Part shown: positions 9,150 through 18,056 of the stretch, one piece after another
Layout of the letters: each line of letters opens with the position of its first letter
Numbering within the stretch: position 1 is the first letter of the stretch
Assembly: GCA_031262085.1 (NCBI GenBank)
Contig: JAISIN010000044.1
Coordinates: 1-60,225, forward strand
Length of the DNA stretch: 60,225 nucleotides
Direction: 5' to 3'
Origin: Prevotellaceae bacterium
GTDB taxonomy: Bacteria > Bacteroidota > Bacteroidia > Bacteroidales > Bacteroidaceae
Position numbers and translations under genes: made by a program
The notes under the pieces: generated by a model
Told to the model about the DNA's origin: nothing
Seen by the model: only the letters and a program-made list of their open reading frames with translations
Database searches by the model: none

Positions 9150-10139
9150 TCAAATGGAAAAAAGGATGACGCTCATGCCCGGTCGCAGTCCTTCAGCCGG
9201 TGGTGTGGGCAGGGCACGTACTTCGAATGTCTTCAGGTCGTATTGTCCGGTGGGTTTGGTGGCTTTCCAGGCAGCATACGTACCCAAATCTTTCATATAG
9301 TATACCTTGAGCGTCATTTTTTTATCCAATGCCGGTATGTAGCCTTCTACCTCTTTGCCTATGGTGATGCCTTTGAGCAAGTCTTCGCGCACATGGAAGG
9401 TTACCCACATCCGGTTGAGCATGGCAATGTTCATGATGGGTGCACCGGTACCCACCAGCTCGCCTCTTTTTGGAAATATTTCGCTCACCTCTCCGGCGTC
9501 CGGTGCCGTGAGGCAGGTCTCTTGCAGATAGCTTTCTACCTCGGCAACGGCTCCCTTGGCGCGTTCGACCAATGCGGCTGCTGCGGCTTTGTCTTCGCGT
9601 TCGGCGCCGTTTTTGGCCATGTCGTATTGTGCGCGGGCAGCTTTTTCGGTGGCCATGGCGGCGTTGTATTGGGCGGTTACCTCATCTAACTTTTGTGCAG
9701 TCATGACTCCCTGTTCGGTCAGGTTCTTCACGCGGCGGTACGACTTTTGGGCGATGTCGGCGCCGGCTTTTGCTTTCTGCCACATCTCGTAGGCAGCCTG
9801 TATCTGTTCCTGTCGGGCACCCTTCAGCGCTTTCTCGTTCTGCGCCTGTGCAGCCGATTGGGCAGCACGTGCCTGCTCTAATTTGGCTTCGATGTCGGGC
9901 GCCTCCAGCAGCGCCAGCGTGTCGCCTGCCTGTACGCTGTGCCCTTCTTGTACGCGCAGCTCCTTGATGCGTCCGGGCACCTTGCTCGATACGCGGTATT
10001 CGGTCACTTCTACTTGCCCCTGTATGATGTCGGGACCTTTACGCAGCATAAAAAAACCTACTACGGCTACTACGGCGATGATGCTTATCAGCGTGAGAAA
10101 CGCCAGTATCATATTGCTGTTTTGCGATTTTGTATCCAT
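9150..10139 (-). CDS. HlyD family membrane fusion protein
   Basis: This periplasmic adaptor links inner-membrane permeases to a TolC channel. The 329-residue protein has an N-terminal anchor (MILAFLTLISIIAVVAVVGFFML), then a biotinyl-lipoyl-like half motif (RVSSKVPGRIKELRVQEGHSVQAGD). A long Ala/Lys/Glu-rich coiled coil spans about 75-200. The second lipoyl half and the beta-barrel (TFHVREDLLKGI) follow. It is 21 bp downstream of the TolC gene and 1 bp before the first permease. The arrangement is like E. coli YbhG or YhiI. Confidence 0.93.
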   Translation of the reverse strand: MDTKSQNSNMILAFLTLISIIAVVAVVGFFMLRKGPDIIQGQVEVTEYRVSSKVPGRIKELRVQEGHSVQAGDTLALLEAPDIEAKLEQARAAQSAAQAQNEKALKGARQEQIQAAYEMWQKAKAGADIAQKSYRRVKNLTEQGVMTAQKLDEVTAQYNAAMATEKAARAQYDMAKNGAEREDKAAAAALVERAKGAVAEVESYLQETCLTAPDAGEVSEIFPKRGELVGTGAPIMNIAMLNRMWVTFHVREDLLKGITIGKEVEGYIPALDKKMTLKVYYMKDLGTYAAWKATKPTGQYDLKTFEVRALPTPPAEGLRPGMSVILFSI

Positions 10140-10160
10140 TCTTATCTGGTGAGATTAAAA

Positions 10161-11657
10161 TTAAAAATTAAAAGTGCCTGTATTCAATTCTCCCGTTGCT
10201 TTTTGCAGATAGAGTTGTGTGAGCTTCACATCAATCTGCGCATCGATTTTTTCCGATTGCGCCGAGAGCCAGGCGGTGTGTGCTTCGAGCACGTTGGCAG
10301 CAGGAATAACCCCCTCTTCAAATCCTAATTGGGCGTAGCGCAGGTTCTCATGGGCTTTATCCAGATTGCGGGTTGCTAAGGATAGTTTCTTGGCTGCTTC
10401 GTTCACTTTGAAGAGCGACTGGTGAACCTGCAGGGTGATTTTCTCCTTGGCATCGTCGAGTTGATAGCGGGTGATGCGGGCTTCGCTTCGGGCAGCTTTT
10501 ATCTTATACCTGCCTTCGCCCCAATTCCATAAGGGGATGTTGAGTACTACGCCTACGTTCCACATCCCTTTGAATTTGTTTTCAAAGCCGTTGAACACCG
10601 ACGGGTTGGTCATCATATAGCTGCCCATCAGCGCTACGGAGGGCAGGTAATCGGCGCGGGTCAGTTTTATTTTCTGGTCGTATATTTGGGTAGCCAGTTG
10701 CAGGCTGCGCATTTCGGGCCGGCTGTCGTACACGCTGTTCATGTCGATGCCGGCAGCGTTTGTCGGGGTGGGGGAGAGGTCTTCTTTCTGCTCGTCGGTC
10801 AATACGAAGGAGGTGGTCAGGTCGATGCCGCACAGTTGGCAGAGCAGCATGCGGGCGAGGCTCAGTCCGTCGTCGACTTTGGTGAGCATCATTTCTGCCT
10901 CGTTCACCTTTACTTTCACCGAAAGGCCATCGGCTCGGGTGGCTACTCCTTGTGCAATCATCTTGTCGACATCGCTTTCGAGTTTTTGAAGCAGTTGCAG
11001 ATACCCTTCCGCCAGCTTCTTCTTACTTGCCAGCGACACCACTTGCCAATAGGCTTGGTCGGTGCTGAGTATCACATCCTGCAAATTGTTGTTGTGTTGC
11101 TGGCGTGCCAGCTCTTCGGCATAGCGGGTGATTTTGTTGTAGGCACGAATCTTTCCGCCCATGTAGAGCGGCTGGGTCAGGGTGAGGGCGCCGGCGTACA
11201 GGTTGCGTGTGTCGGTGCGGAAGGCATCGACAATCGAGTTGCCCAAGTTGTTGAGTGGGGTGGCTATATCGGTACTGCCCAAGGCTTGCAGTAGCGCCAT
11301 CAGTCCGGCATCTTGTAGAAGGGCGGGATTCTGTGTGATGAGGTTGGTGATACCGTTTTGCATGGCGCCGCTCACTTGCGTCCCGATAGAGCCGAGTGCT
11401 TCTTTTTGCGTGTGGTTGAGCAGGGAAATCTCTTTTTGCGAACGCATATACCCGCCCGTAGCGGCGATGTGCGGCAGGTATTGGGTGAAGGCTGCCTTGC
11501 GCTCATAGTGTGCGGCATCGATCTTTTCGTGGCTAATCAGCAGTGTTTTGTTGTGGGCGATGGCGAGCGCCCTGCAACTGTCCAAGCTGAATACCCCTTG
11601 CGCAAAGCCTTGTGCTACAATACCTATCCATGCGAGGAGAAAGAATAATCTCTTCAT
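10161..11657 (-). CDS. TolC family outer-membrane efflux protein, operon leader
   Basis: The 498-residue protein has a signal peptide ending near FAQG (residue 19-20). Two OEP repeats follow; the first starts FSLDSCRALAIAHNKTL, and the second includes RADYLPSVALMGSY. The helix motif GVIPAANVLEAHTAWLSAQ is characteristic of TolC proteins. It is the first gene of a four-gene efflux operon with HlyD and two ABC-2 permeases. It differs clearly from the lone TolC at 4846 despite the identical length, so it is not a recent duplicate. Confidence 0.93.
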   Translation of the reverse strand: MKRLFFLLAWIGIVAQGFAQGVFSLDSCRALAIAHNKTLLISHEKIDAAHYERKAAFTQYLPHIAATGGYMRSQKEISLLNHTQKEALGSIGTQVSGAMQNGITNLITQNPALLQDAGLMALLQALGSTDIATPLNNLGNSIVDAFRTDTRNLYAGALTLTQPLYMGGKIRAYNKITRYAEELARQQHNNNLQDVILSTDQAYWQVVSLASKKKLAEGYLQLLQKLESDVDKMIAQGVATRADGLSVKVKVNEAEMMLTKVDDGLSLARMLLCQLCGIDLTTSFVLTDEQKEDLSPTPTNAAGIDMNSVYDSRPEMRSLQLATQIYDQKIKLTRADYLPSVALMGSYMMTNPSVFNGFENKFKGMWNVGVVLNIPLWNWGEGRYKIKAARSEARITRYQLDDAKEKITLQVHQSLFKVNEAAKKLSLATRNLDKAHENLRYAQLGFEEGVIPAANVLEAHTAWLSAQSEKIDAQIDVKLTQLYLQKATGELNTGTFNF

Positions 11658-11798
11658 GAGTCGTAATTTGTTGGTTCGTTAATGATGAGTACGATATTAA
11701 TAATGGTAAAGAAGTAGTAATGTTTACATTGCTCGCACAAAAGTACATAATATTATTCTATGGTGTGATTATATAAGTCTCTTTTCATTGAAATTACG

Positions 11799-11806
11799 TA
11801 ATTTTG
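11799..11806 (+). promoter_or_regulatory. Candidate -7 element (TAATTTTG)
   Basis: TAATTTTG matches the Bacteroidales -7 consensus and lies 21 bp before the ATG at 11827. This supports the downstream start for the S1-domain protein. A matching -33 element was not found. Confidence 0.45.
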
Positions 11807-11826
11807 CGCCATCAAATATTCACTTT

Positions 11827-12669
11827 ATGCCCATAGAATTAGGACGATTTAATACTTTAAAGGTAGTCAAGGAGGTCGAGTTCGGACTATACCTTGATGG
11901 TGGCGAAGAGGGGGAGATATTGCTTCCCCAACGTTATGTGCCTGTCGGATGCGAGATCGGAGATATGCTACGTGTGTTTCTCTACTTAGATCAGGAAGAG
12001 CGGTTGGTGGCTACTACGCAGACCCCACTGGTGCAAGTGGGCGAGTTTGCCTGTCTGGAGGTGGCGTGGGTCAATCCGTACGGAGCCTTTCTGCATTGGG
12101 GGCTTTTGAAAGACCTGTTTGTGCCTTTTAGCGAACAGCGTACAAAGATGGAGGTCGGGAAGAGCTACGTCGTACACGTGCACTTGGACGACGAGAGTTA
12201 TCGAATCGTGGCATCGGCGAAGATCGATCGTTACCTATCGAACGAACCGGCGCCTTATACAGCGGGCGATGCCGTAAAGATACTCATCTGGCAGAAAAGC
12301 GATTTGGGCTTTAAAGTCATTATCGAGAATCGATACGGCGGATTGTTGTACGACAATGAAATCTTTCGAACGCTACACATCGGCGACCGGCTGACGGCAT
12401 ACATCAAGCAGATACGCACCGACGGCAAGATAGACGTGGCGCTGCAAACACCCGGTATGAATAAAGTGACCCATTTCGCCCAAACATTGTTATTGTATAT
12501 AGACCGGCAAGGAGGCGTTATCGCCTTCAACGACAACAGCCCCGCCGAAGCGATCTACAACACATTCGGCGTGAGCAAGAAAACCTTCAAAAAGGCAGTG
12601 GGCGAGCTTTACCGCAAGCGGTTGATAAGGCTGGAAGGCAATCGGATCGTGCGCGTGGAAGGAGAATGA
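11827..12669 (+). CDS. CvfB-like S1 RNA-binding protein
   Basis: The 280-residue protein has the CvfB plan: three OB/S1-type modules at about 5-65, 70-135 and 145-210, then a C-terminal winged helix with TFGVSKKTFKKAVGELYRKRLI. The GLYLDGGEEGEILLPQRYV segment is the typical first module. CvfB proteins bind RNA and affect gene expression and virulence traits in Firmicutes; the role in Bacteroidales is not established. The start at 11827 was chosen over 11788 because the promoter-like element overlaps the longer frame. Confidence 0.88.
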   Translation: MPIELGRFNTLKVVKEVEFGLYLDGGEEGEILLPQRYVPVGCEIGDMLRVFLYLDQEERLVATTQTPLVQVGEFACLEVAWVNPYGAFLHWGLLKDLFVPFSEQRTKMEVGKSYVVHVHLDDESYRIVASAKIDRYLSNEPAPYTAGDAVKILIWQKSDLGFKVIIENRYGGLLYDNEIFRTLHIGDRLTAYIKQIRTDGKIDVALQTPGMNKVTHFAQTLLLYIDRQGGVIAFNDNSPAEAIYNTFGVSKKTFKKAVGELYRKRLIRLEGNRIVRVEGE

Positions 12670-12697
12670 AAACGATGAACTAAAACATAATGTAACA

Positions 12698-15145
12698 ATG
12701 AAAAAAGGATTAAAGATTGCAGGGATAGTACTGGGAGTACTATTGCTTTTAATGTTTCTACTTCCCGTTGCCTTTCAAGGTAAGATTACCGACCTTGTAA
12801 AAAGCGAGGGAAACAAAATGCTCCGGGCACAATTCGATTTTGATAAATTGAGCATCAGCTTGTTTAAGAACTTCCCGAAAGCATCGGTCACGCTGAACAA
12901 CTTTTGGCTGAAGGGCGTCGGAGCGTTCGACAACGATACCTTGATCAATGCCGGCGAACTGAGCGCTTCGGTAGATCTGTTCTCGCTCTTCGGCGATAAC
13001 TACGAGATATCGAAAGTGTCGATGGAAGATGTATCGGTCAAAGCCGTTGTATTGGCAGACGGACAAGTGAACTGGGACATCATGAAACCCGATAGTGACG
13101 CTGCCGACGACGTTGCGGCAAGTGCCGAAAGCTCGCCCTTCAGTATGCAACTGAAAAAGCTGACGGCTAAAAATATCCGGGTGATTTACGACGACCGGCA
13201 AGGCAACATGTATGCCGACATCAGAAAACTCAATGCCACTTGCTCGGGCAATTTCGGCAGTGAGCGTACTACCATCGGGCTTGATGCCGAAATAGGGGCG
13301 CTGACCTATCGGATGGGGGGCATGACACTCCTCTCTAAAGCCCATATCGCTGCTAATATGAAGGTGGATGCCGACTTGGTAAACAACAAGTTTACCCTGC
13401 AGAAAAACGAATTTCGCCTCAATGCCATCAAGGCAGGTATCGACGGATGGGTTGCTTTGAAAGATCCCGCCATAGAGATGGATATGAACCTCGTTACGAG
13501 TGAAGTGGGGTTCAAAGAGATTTTGTCGCTGATTCCTGCCGTGTATGCCCAAGATTTCAAAGGATTAAAAACCGACGGAACGGCTACCGTCACGGCACAT
13601 GCCAAAGGTATGATGCAGGGCGACACACTGCCGCAGTTTGATGTGACGATGGAGGTGAAGAATGCCATGTTCAGATACCCTTCGTTGCCGGCGGGTGTCG
13701 ACCATATTAATATTCACGCGCAAGTAACCAACCCGGGAGGGAGCGCCGACCTGACACAGGTTACCGTTAATCCGTTCAACTTCCGCCTGGCAGGAAACGA
13801 TTTCGGCATGACCGCCGAGGTCAGAACGCCGGTGAGCGATCCCGACTTTAAAGTGGCTGCCCAAGGAGTTCTTGATTTAGGAAAGGTGAAAGAGGTGTAT
13901 CCGCTGCAGGATATGACACTGAACGGAGTAGTAAATGCCGATATGTCGCTGGCAGGGCGCATGTCGTATCTTGATAAGGAGCAGTACGACCGGTTTAATG
14001 CCGCCGGTACCATACGGCTGAACGATATGAAACTGCAACTCAAAGAGATGCCCGATGTGCTGATACAGAAGTCGCTCTTTACCTTCTCACCCCGCTATCT
14101 GCAGTTGAGCGAAACAACCGTCCATATCGGTAAAAACGACCTCACCGTCGACAGCCGGTTCGAAAACTATCTGGCGTATATCATGAAAGGAAAAACGCTG
14201 AAAGGCAACCTCAACATTCGCTCGAATCATTTCAACCTGAACGATTTCATGACCGCCGACAGTACCGCAACCGCTACTGCTGCCGATACCACAACCCTGT
14301 CGCTCGTGGTGATACCCCGGAATATAGACTTTGCCATGACAGCCGATATGAAAGAGGTGCAAATGGGAGACATCGCTCTGCGCGATGTCAAAGGAAAGCT
14401 GAACGTGGCAAACGGCAAAGCCGATATGAGCAACCTGTCGATGAACACCCTGGGTGGAAACGTGGTGATGAACGGCTATTATTCGACTGCCGATGCGAGT
14501 AAACCCGAGCTGAATGCTGCGTTCAAAATGAATAACCTGAGTTTTGCCGAAACCTATAAAGGACTGGGAATGGTGCAAAAGTTGGCTCCCATCTTTGAAA
14601 ACCTGAAGGGAAACTTCTCGGGAAGCATGAACGTACAAACCGAGTTGGACAACACCATGAGTCCGGTATTGACTACCCTGCAAGGCAACGGAAGCCTGTC
14701 GACCCAAGACTTGGCTCTGAACGGTGTAAGCGTGCTCGACCAAATAGCCGACGCCGCCAAGAAACCCGAACTGAAGAATATCACCGTGAAGGATATGAAC
14801 CTCGACTTTACGATCAAAGACGGACGTGTAGCTACCAAGCCATTCGATATCAAGTGGAAAGAGTATAACCTCAATCTGTCGGGTACCACCGGACTGGATC
14901 AAACCATCGATTATACCGGAAAGATTTCGCTGCCTGCCTCAACCGGTATCGGTAAGTACACCACGCTCGACTTAAAGATAAACGGAGACTTTACTTCGCC
15001 CCAAATAAGTCTGGATACCGAGAGCATGGCTAAACAGGCTGTCGATGCCGTTAAAGATCAGGTTAAGGAACAGGTTAAAGATCAGATTAAAGAAAAAGCC
15101 GGCGATAAACTGCTTGACTTGCTCAATAAGAACAAGAAGAAATAG
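12698..15145 (+). CDS. AsmA family envelope protein
   Basis: The 815-residue protein has a single N-terminal TM helix (GLKIAGIVLGVLLLLMFLLPVAF) and a very long, beta-rich periplasmic region with an AsmA N-terminal part (about 30-200) and an AsmA_2-like C-terminal part (about 560-780). The tail is Lys/Asp-rich (AVDAVKDQVKEQVKDQIKE). AsmA-like proteins are thought to be lipid-transfer bridges between the two membranes. It follows the CvfB-like gene by 28 bp and may share its transcript. Confidence 0.88.
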   Translation: MKKGLKIAGIVLGVLLLLMFLLPVAFQGKITDLVKSEGNKMLRAQFDFDKLSISLFKNFPKASVTLNNFWLKGVGAFDNDTLINAGELSASVDLFSLFGDNYEISKVSMEDVSVKAVVLADGQVNWDIMKPDSDAADDVAASAESSPFSMQLKKLTAKNIRVIYDDRQGNMYADIRKLNATCSGNFGSERTTIGLDAEIGALTYRMGGMTLLSKAHIAANMKVDADLVNNKFTLQKNEFRLNAIKAGIDGWVALKDPAIEMDMNLVTSEVGFKEILSLIPAVYAQDFKGLKTDGTATVTAHAKGMMQGDTLPQFDVTMEVKNAMFRYPSLPAGVDHINIHAQVTNPGGSADLTQVTVNPFNFRLAGNDFGMTAEVRTPVSDPDFKVAAQGVLDLGKVKEVYPLQDMTLNGVVNADMSLAGRMSYLDKEQYDRFNAAGTIRLNDMKLQLKEMPDVLIQKSLFTFSPRYLQLSETTVHIGKNDLTVDSRFENYLAYIMKGKTLKGNLNIRSNHFNLNDFMTADSTATATAADTTTLSLVVIPRNIDFAMTADMKEVQMGDIALRDVKGKLNVANGKADMSNLSMNTLGGNVVMNGYYSTADASKPELNAAFKMNNLSFAETYKGLGMVQKLAPIFENLKGNFSGSMNVQTELDNTMSPVLTTLQGNGSLSTQDLALNGVSVLDQIADAAKKPELKNITVKDMNLDFTIKDGRVATKPFDIKWKEYNLNLSGTTGLDQTIDYTGKISLPASTGIGKYTTLDLKINGDFTSPQISLDTESMAKQAVDAVKDQVKEQVKDQIKEKAGDKLLDLLNKNKKK

Positions 15146-15148
15146 CAT

Positions 15149-15180
15149 CAAAGGGAGATCTGCACCGAATCAAAGGAAAA
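15149..15180 (+). repeat. Short copy of the CAAAGGGAGATCTGCA 22-bp repeat
   Basis: CAAAGGGAGATCTGCACCGAAT at 15149-15170 is followed after exactly 22 bp by a second partial unit CAAAGGAAAA. The same unit forms a six-copy array at 36117-36248. It lies between the AsmA stop and the rplS promoter. Confidence 0.7.
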
Positions 15181-15192
15181 AAAGGTTGTTTA

Positions 15193-15223
15193 GTTGCTAA
15201 CTTACAAATAATTCGTACCTTTG
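15193..15223 (+). promoter_or_regulatory. Candidate promoter for rplS
   Basis: GTTG at 15193-15196 and TACCTTTG at 15216-15223 are separated by 19 bp, matching the Bacteroidales TTTG/TAnnTTTG arrangement. The predicted transcript would carry a leader of about 80 nt before the ATG at 15311. Confidence 0.65.
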
Positions 15224-15310
15224 CGCCGCTTTCGCGCAATCGCTGTCAGGAAAGAAAGTGAGTAGCCTGGTATGTTGCGTAGTAACGATTACAATTTAAT
15301 AATAAGAAGA

Positions 15311-15667
15311 ATGGATTTGATTAAAATTGCAGAAGAAGCATTTGCTACCCATAAGAACCATCCGGCTTTTAAGGCAGGCGACACAGTGACGGTGGCATAT
15401 CGTATTATCGAAGGTAACAAGGAGCGTGTACAGTTGTATCGCGGTGTAGTGATCAAGATTGCAGGTCATGGCGACAAGAAGCGTTTTACCGTGCGTAAAA
15501 TGTCGGGTACAGTGGGTGTAGAACGTATCTTCCCCATCGAATCACCGGCTATCGACCACATCGAAGTAAACAAGATAGGTAAGGTGCGTCGCGCCAAGCT
15601 CTATTACTTGCGTAAACTTACCGGTAAGAAAGCTCGTATCAAAGAAAAACGAGTGGCAGCCAATTAA
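15311..15667 (+). CDS. rplS: 50S ribosomal protein L19
   Basis: L19 sits at the 30S-50S interface of the ribosome. The 118-residue protein matches Bacteroidales L19 closely: [11 protein letters not shown] at the start, [49 protein letters not shown], and [11 protein letters not shown]. It starts at 15311, not at the upstream in-frame ATG at 15272, because L19 homology begins with [11 protein letters not shown]. It is transcribed alone with its own promoter and terminator. Confidence 0.98.
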   Translation: MDLIKIAEEAFATHKNHPAFKAGDTVTVAYRIIEGNKERVQLYRGVVIKIAGHGDKKRFTVRKMSGTVGVERIFPIESPAIDHIEVNKIGKVRRAKLYYLRKLTGKKARIKEKRVAAN

Positions 15668-15731
15668 GAGCTACCCGGTCGAAAAGAAAAAGAAGTTTTG
15701 TTTTTTCATAGAGATTTTCCGATTCATAGAG

Positions 15732-15760
15732 ATGGGAGACTGCAAGGTTTCCCATTTTTT
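15732..15760 (+). terminator. Rho-independent terminator of rplS
   Basis: ATGGGAGAC (15732-15740) pairs with GTTTCCCAT (15746-15754) with one G-T wobble and a short loop. Six T residues follow. Confidence 0.85.
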
Positions 15761-15823
15761 ATATCTCCGAAGGTATCATTGAGTGATGTAAGCTACACAA
15801 TCTAACTAAAAAGGTAAAGCAAT

Positions 15824-16402
15824 ATGAAAGGAATCAGCCATTCATTTATGCGGGCAATAGCTGCGTTGGTGTTGGGGCTTGTGTTGGTTTTGTTTCCAAC
15901 GCAAGCAGGCAATTATTTAGTGATAACGATAGGCATGATCTTCCTGATACCCTCGTTGAGGATCATGCTCATTCACTTTTCTGCCAAGGCAGAAGAGCGT
16001 CAATCTTTTCCCATTGTAGGACTGGGAGGTACCCTGCTGGGGTTATTGTTGGTGGTTATGTCCGACTTCTTTGCCAACTTCCTTACGGTATTGCTGGGGT
16101 TCGTCTTGCTCATGGCAGGGGTAGGACAGATAGCATCATTGCTGTCGGCGCGTCGTTGGGTGTCCATCCCCGGCGGATTCTATCTGATACCGTCGCTCAT
16201 TCTGATAGCCGGTCTTGTCGCTCTGTTTAATCCTATGGGAGTGCGTTCTACGGCATTTATTGTAATAGGTGCAGCATCATTGGTCTATGCTGTTTCCGAA
16301 TTAGTCAATTGGTTTATGTTCATCAGGAAAAAACCGGTCGACGACAGTTCTAAAAATATCACCCGCTCTGTCGATGTGGAGGATGCCGAAGCCGGGCATT
16401 GA
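15824..16402 (+). CDS. DUF308 (HdeD-like) membrane protein
   Basis: The 192-residue protein has six short hydrophobic segments in three pairs between about 8 and 165, as in the HdeD/DUF308 repeats. Examples are AIAALVLGLVLVLFPTQAG and FLTVLLGFVLLMAGVGQIAS. A charged cytoplasmic-type tail ends EDAEAGH. HdeD is linked to acid stress in E. coli; the function here is unknown. It is preceded by the rplS terminator and is convergent with the HTH gene. Confidence 0.85.
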   Translation: MKGISHSFMRAIAALVLGLVLVLFPTQAGNYLVITIGMIFLIPSLRIMLIHFSAKAEERQSFPIVGLGGTLLGLLLVVMSDFFANFLTVLLGFVLLMAGVGQIASLLSARRWVSIPGGFYLIPSLILIAGLVALFNPMGVRSTAFIVIGAASLVYAVSELVNWFMFIRKKPVDDSSKNITRSVDVEDAEAGH

Positions 16403-16422
16403 TGGAGAAAGAGGTAACCTTG

Positions 16423-17382
16423 CTAATATGATCCGATGTACTTCCGTTGCTTGCCGAAGAAATCACTTCGCATGGCTTGGTTGCTACTCGATATGTAGGT
16501 GGCATATCTTTTTAATGAATCGAACCACCGGCGGTGAACGGCACACAATTCGGGGTTAGACGTCGACATCATATTGATAGGGTCTACATAAAAAAACGAT
16601 TTTGTCCGGTTTTCGTAGCTGATGTTGATGCTGCTCTGTGCTACATTGAACGGTGATATGTAGACATCAAACTTCCCTCCGCTGGCAGTGACTCCCGCAT
16701 GGGTATCTGCTTCCATCTCATCCAGAATAGCCAATAAGTCTTCCCTGATGTCACCCATCTCCTGGTCGGTGATAAGATTGCAATGATAGTAATACTGGAT
16801 CTTCTGCATGGTGTTGATAAACAGATTGTTGGAAATGACAATCGTGAAGTCGCTCTGCTTGATCGTTTCATAAGAGATGCTATTACACAATTCGATGACA
16901 CGCGGCGGTACCACCGTGTCGCAAAAATGATAATAAGTAGATATATCCATAATTTGGTGCAGATACTCAAAGTAGAAGAACTTGAGCATATTCTGATGTT
17001 TGGTAAAAAAGAACGGATATATTTTATTGAGCGAAATGTAAATAACCTGATTACTCATGTTGATGCGGGTCTTGGTTGCATCTGCCAAGATAAGCAGCAT
17101 ATTTATAAAAACCTCTTCCTGCGTGTTGGTCGTGTTGGCAGAAAGATTAAAAAGGGCATGATGCGTAGACGTTTCATTGACTAATTCATCGATAGAGAAG
17201 CCCAACACTTTTGATAGAGTAACAATCTCTTCAAAGCTAAACGATACTTCGCCACGCAGGCGGCGATATGCCGATTCTTTGACGATGCCCAAGGTATCAA
17301 TGAGGTACTGCACGGGCTTTTGGTCGTTTGGCAGTAGATAAATAATCTGACGCGCCAGTTGTTTTTTTTTGTCTCTCATCAT
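16423..17382 (-). CDS. Helix-turn-helix DNA-binding regulator with large C-terminal domain
   Basis: The 319-residue protein has an N-terminal XRE/Cro-like HTH at about 10-75. Visible elements are VQYLIDTLGIVKESAYRRLRGEVSFSFEEIVTLSKVLGFSID. The 240-residue remainder is mainly helical with no motif I recognise. The start is MMRDKKKQLARQIIYLLP at 17382; the frame is open to 17430, but homology-like features begin here. This type of regulator is common in Bacteroides as a single gene. The target is unknown. Confidence 0.75.
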   Translation of the reverse strand: MMRDKKKQLARQIIYLLPNDQKPVQYLIDTLGIVKESAYRRLRGEVSFSFEEIVTLSKVLGFSIDELVNETSTHHALFNLSANTTNTQEEVFINMLLILADATKTRINMSNQVIYISLNKIYPFFFTKHQNMLKFFYFEYLHQIMDISTYYHFCDTVVPPRVIELCNSISYETIKQSDFTIVISNNLFINTMQKIQYYYHCNLITDQEMGDIREDLLAILDEMEADTHAGVTASGGKFDVYISPFNVAQSSINISYENRTKSFFYVDPINMMSTSNPELCAVHRRWFDSLKRYATYISSSNQAMRSDFFGKQRKYIGSY

Positions 17383-17614
17383 AACAATTTTGTTTGTAGA
17401 GTTCAGAATAATTATTTGATCGATTGACAATTAAACTGTATCTTATGCGGCAAAGATAGTTATAAAAATACAATATGCAATCCTCCGGTTTGCTTTTTTA
17501 CTTTTTTATGATTGGCTCATTCGACAATGTTTTTTCTCCTTTTTTAGTTAATCAGTTTCGTATGTAGAAAAAAGTGTTTATCTTGGCGCGCATAAAAACT
17601 ATATATGTAGCTTC

Positions 17615-18010
17615 ATGGATAATATGGATAGAAGTATGTTGCAAAGAGAATATGTACTAAATGCCACCTCAAAGAGTATTCTTTGGGTGGCTATCAGTAC
17701 GCCCATCGGTATGGAAGGATGGTTTGCCGACAAGGTTTTAGTGAATGGCAAAACACTGACATTCTGTTGGGGAAAAACAGAGAAGCGTGACGCCGAAATC
17801 GTGGCAGTTAGGACGCAGTCGTATATCCGATTGCATTGGTTAGACGATAGCAGCGAACACGAGTATTTCGAATTACGAATGGTATGCAGTGAGTTGACTA
17901 ACGACATTGTGCTGGAGGTGATAGACTTTGCACCGTCGAACGAGATAGACGACTTGAGCGAACTATGGGACACGCAAATAGAAACCTTACGGCGGACGTG
18001 CGGTTTTTGA
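17615..18010 (+). CDS. START-like (SRPBCC) domain protein
   Basis: The 131-residue protein shows the START-like pattern: an N-terminal strand (EYVLNAT), then ILWVAISTPIGMEGWFADKVL as helix and loop, FCWGKTEKRDAEI, SYIRLHWLDD, and a C-terminal helix DLSELWDTQIETLRRTCGF. Such proteins form a hydrophobic pocket; ligands here are unknown. Starts at 17615, 17624 or 17636 are all possible. It lies 46 bp before the LptF/G permease gene, but a separate promoter-like element sits between them. Confidence 0.8.
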   Translation: MDNMDRSMLQREYVLNATSKSILWVAISTPIGMEGWFADKVLVNGKTLTFCWGKTEKRDAEIVAVRTQSYIRLHWLDDSSEHEYFELRMVCSELTNDIVLEVIDFAPSNEIDDLSELWDTQIETLRRTCGF

Positions 18011-18021
18011 ATTATTTGTGC

Positions 18022-18029
18022 TACTTTTG
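18022..18029 (+). promoter_or_regulatory. Candidate -7 element (TACTTTTG)
   Basis: TACTTTTG matches TAnnTTTG and lies 28 bp before the ATG of the LptF/G permease gene. No -33 element at proper spacing was seen. Confidence 0.4.
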
Positions 18030-18056
18030 CGCATCATTTCATGAAATGAAGACAAA

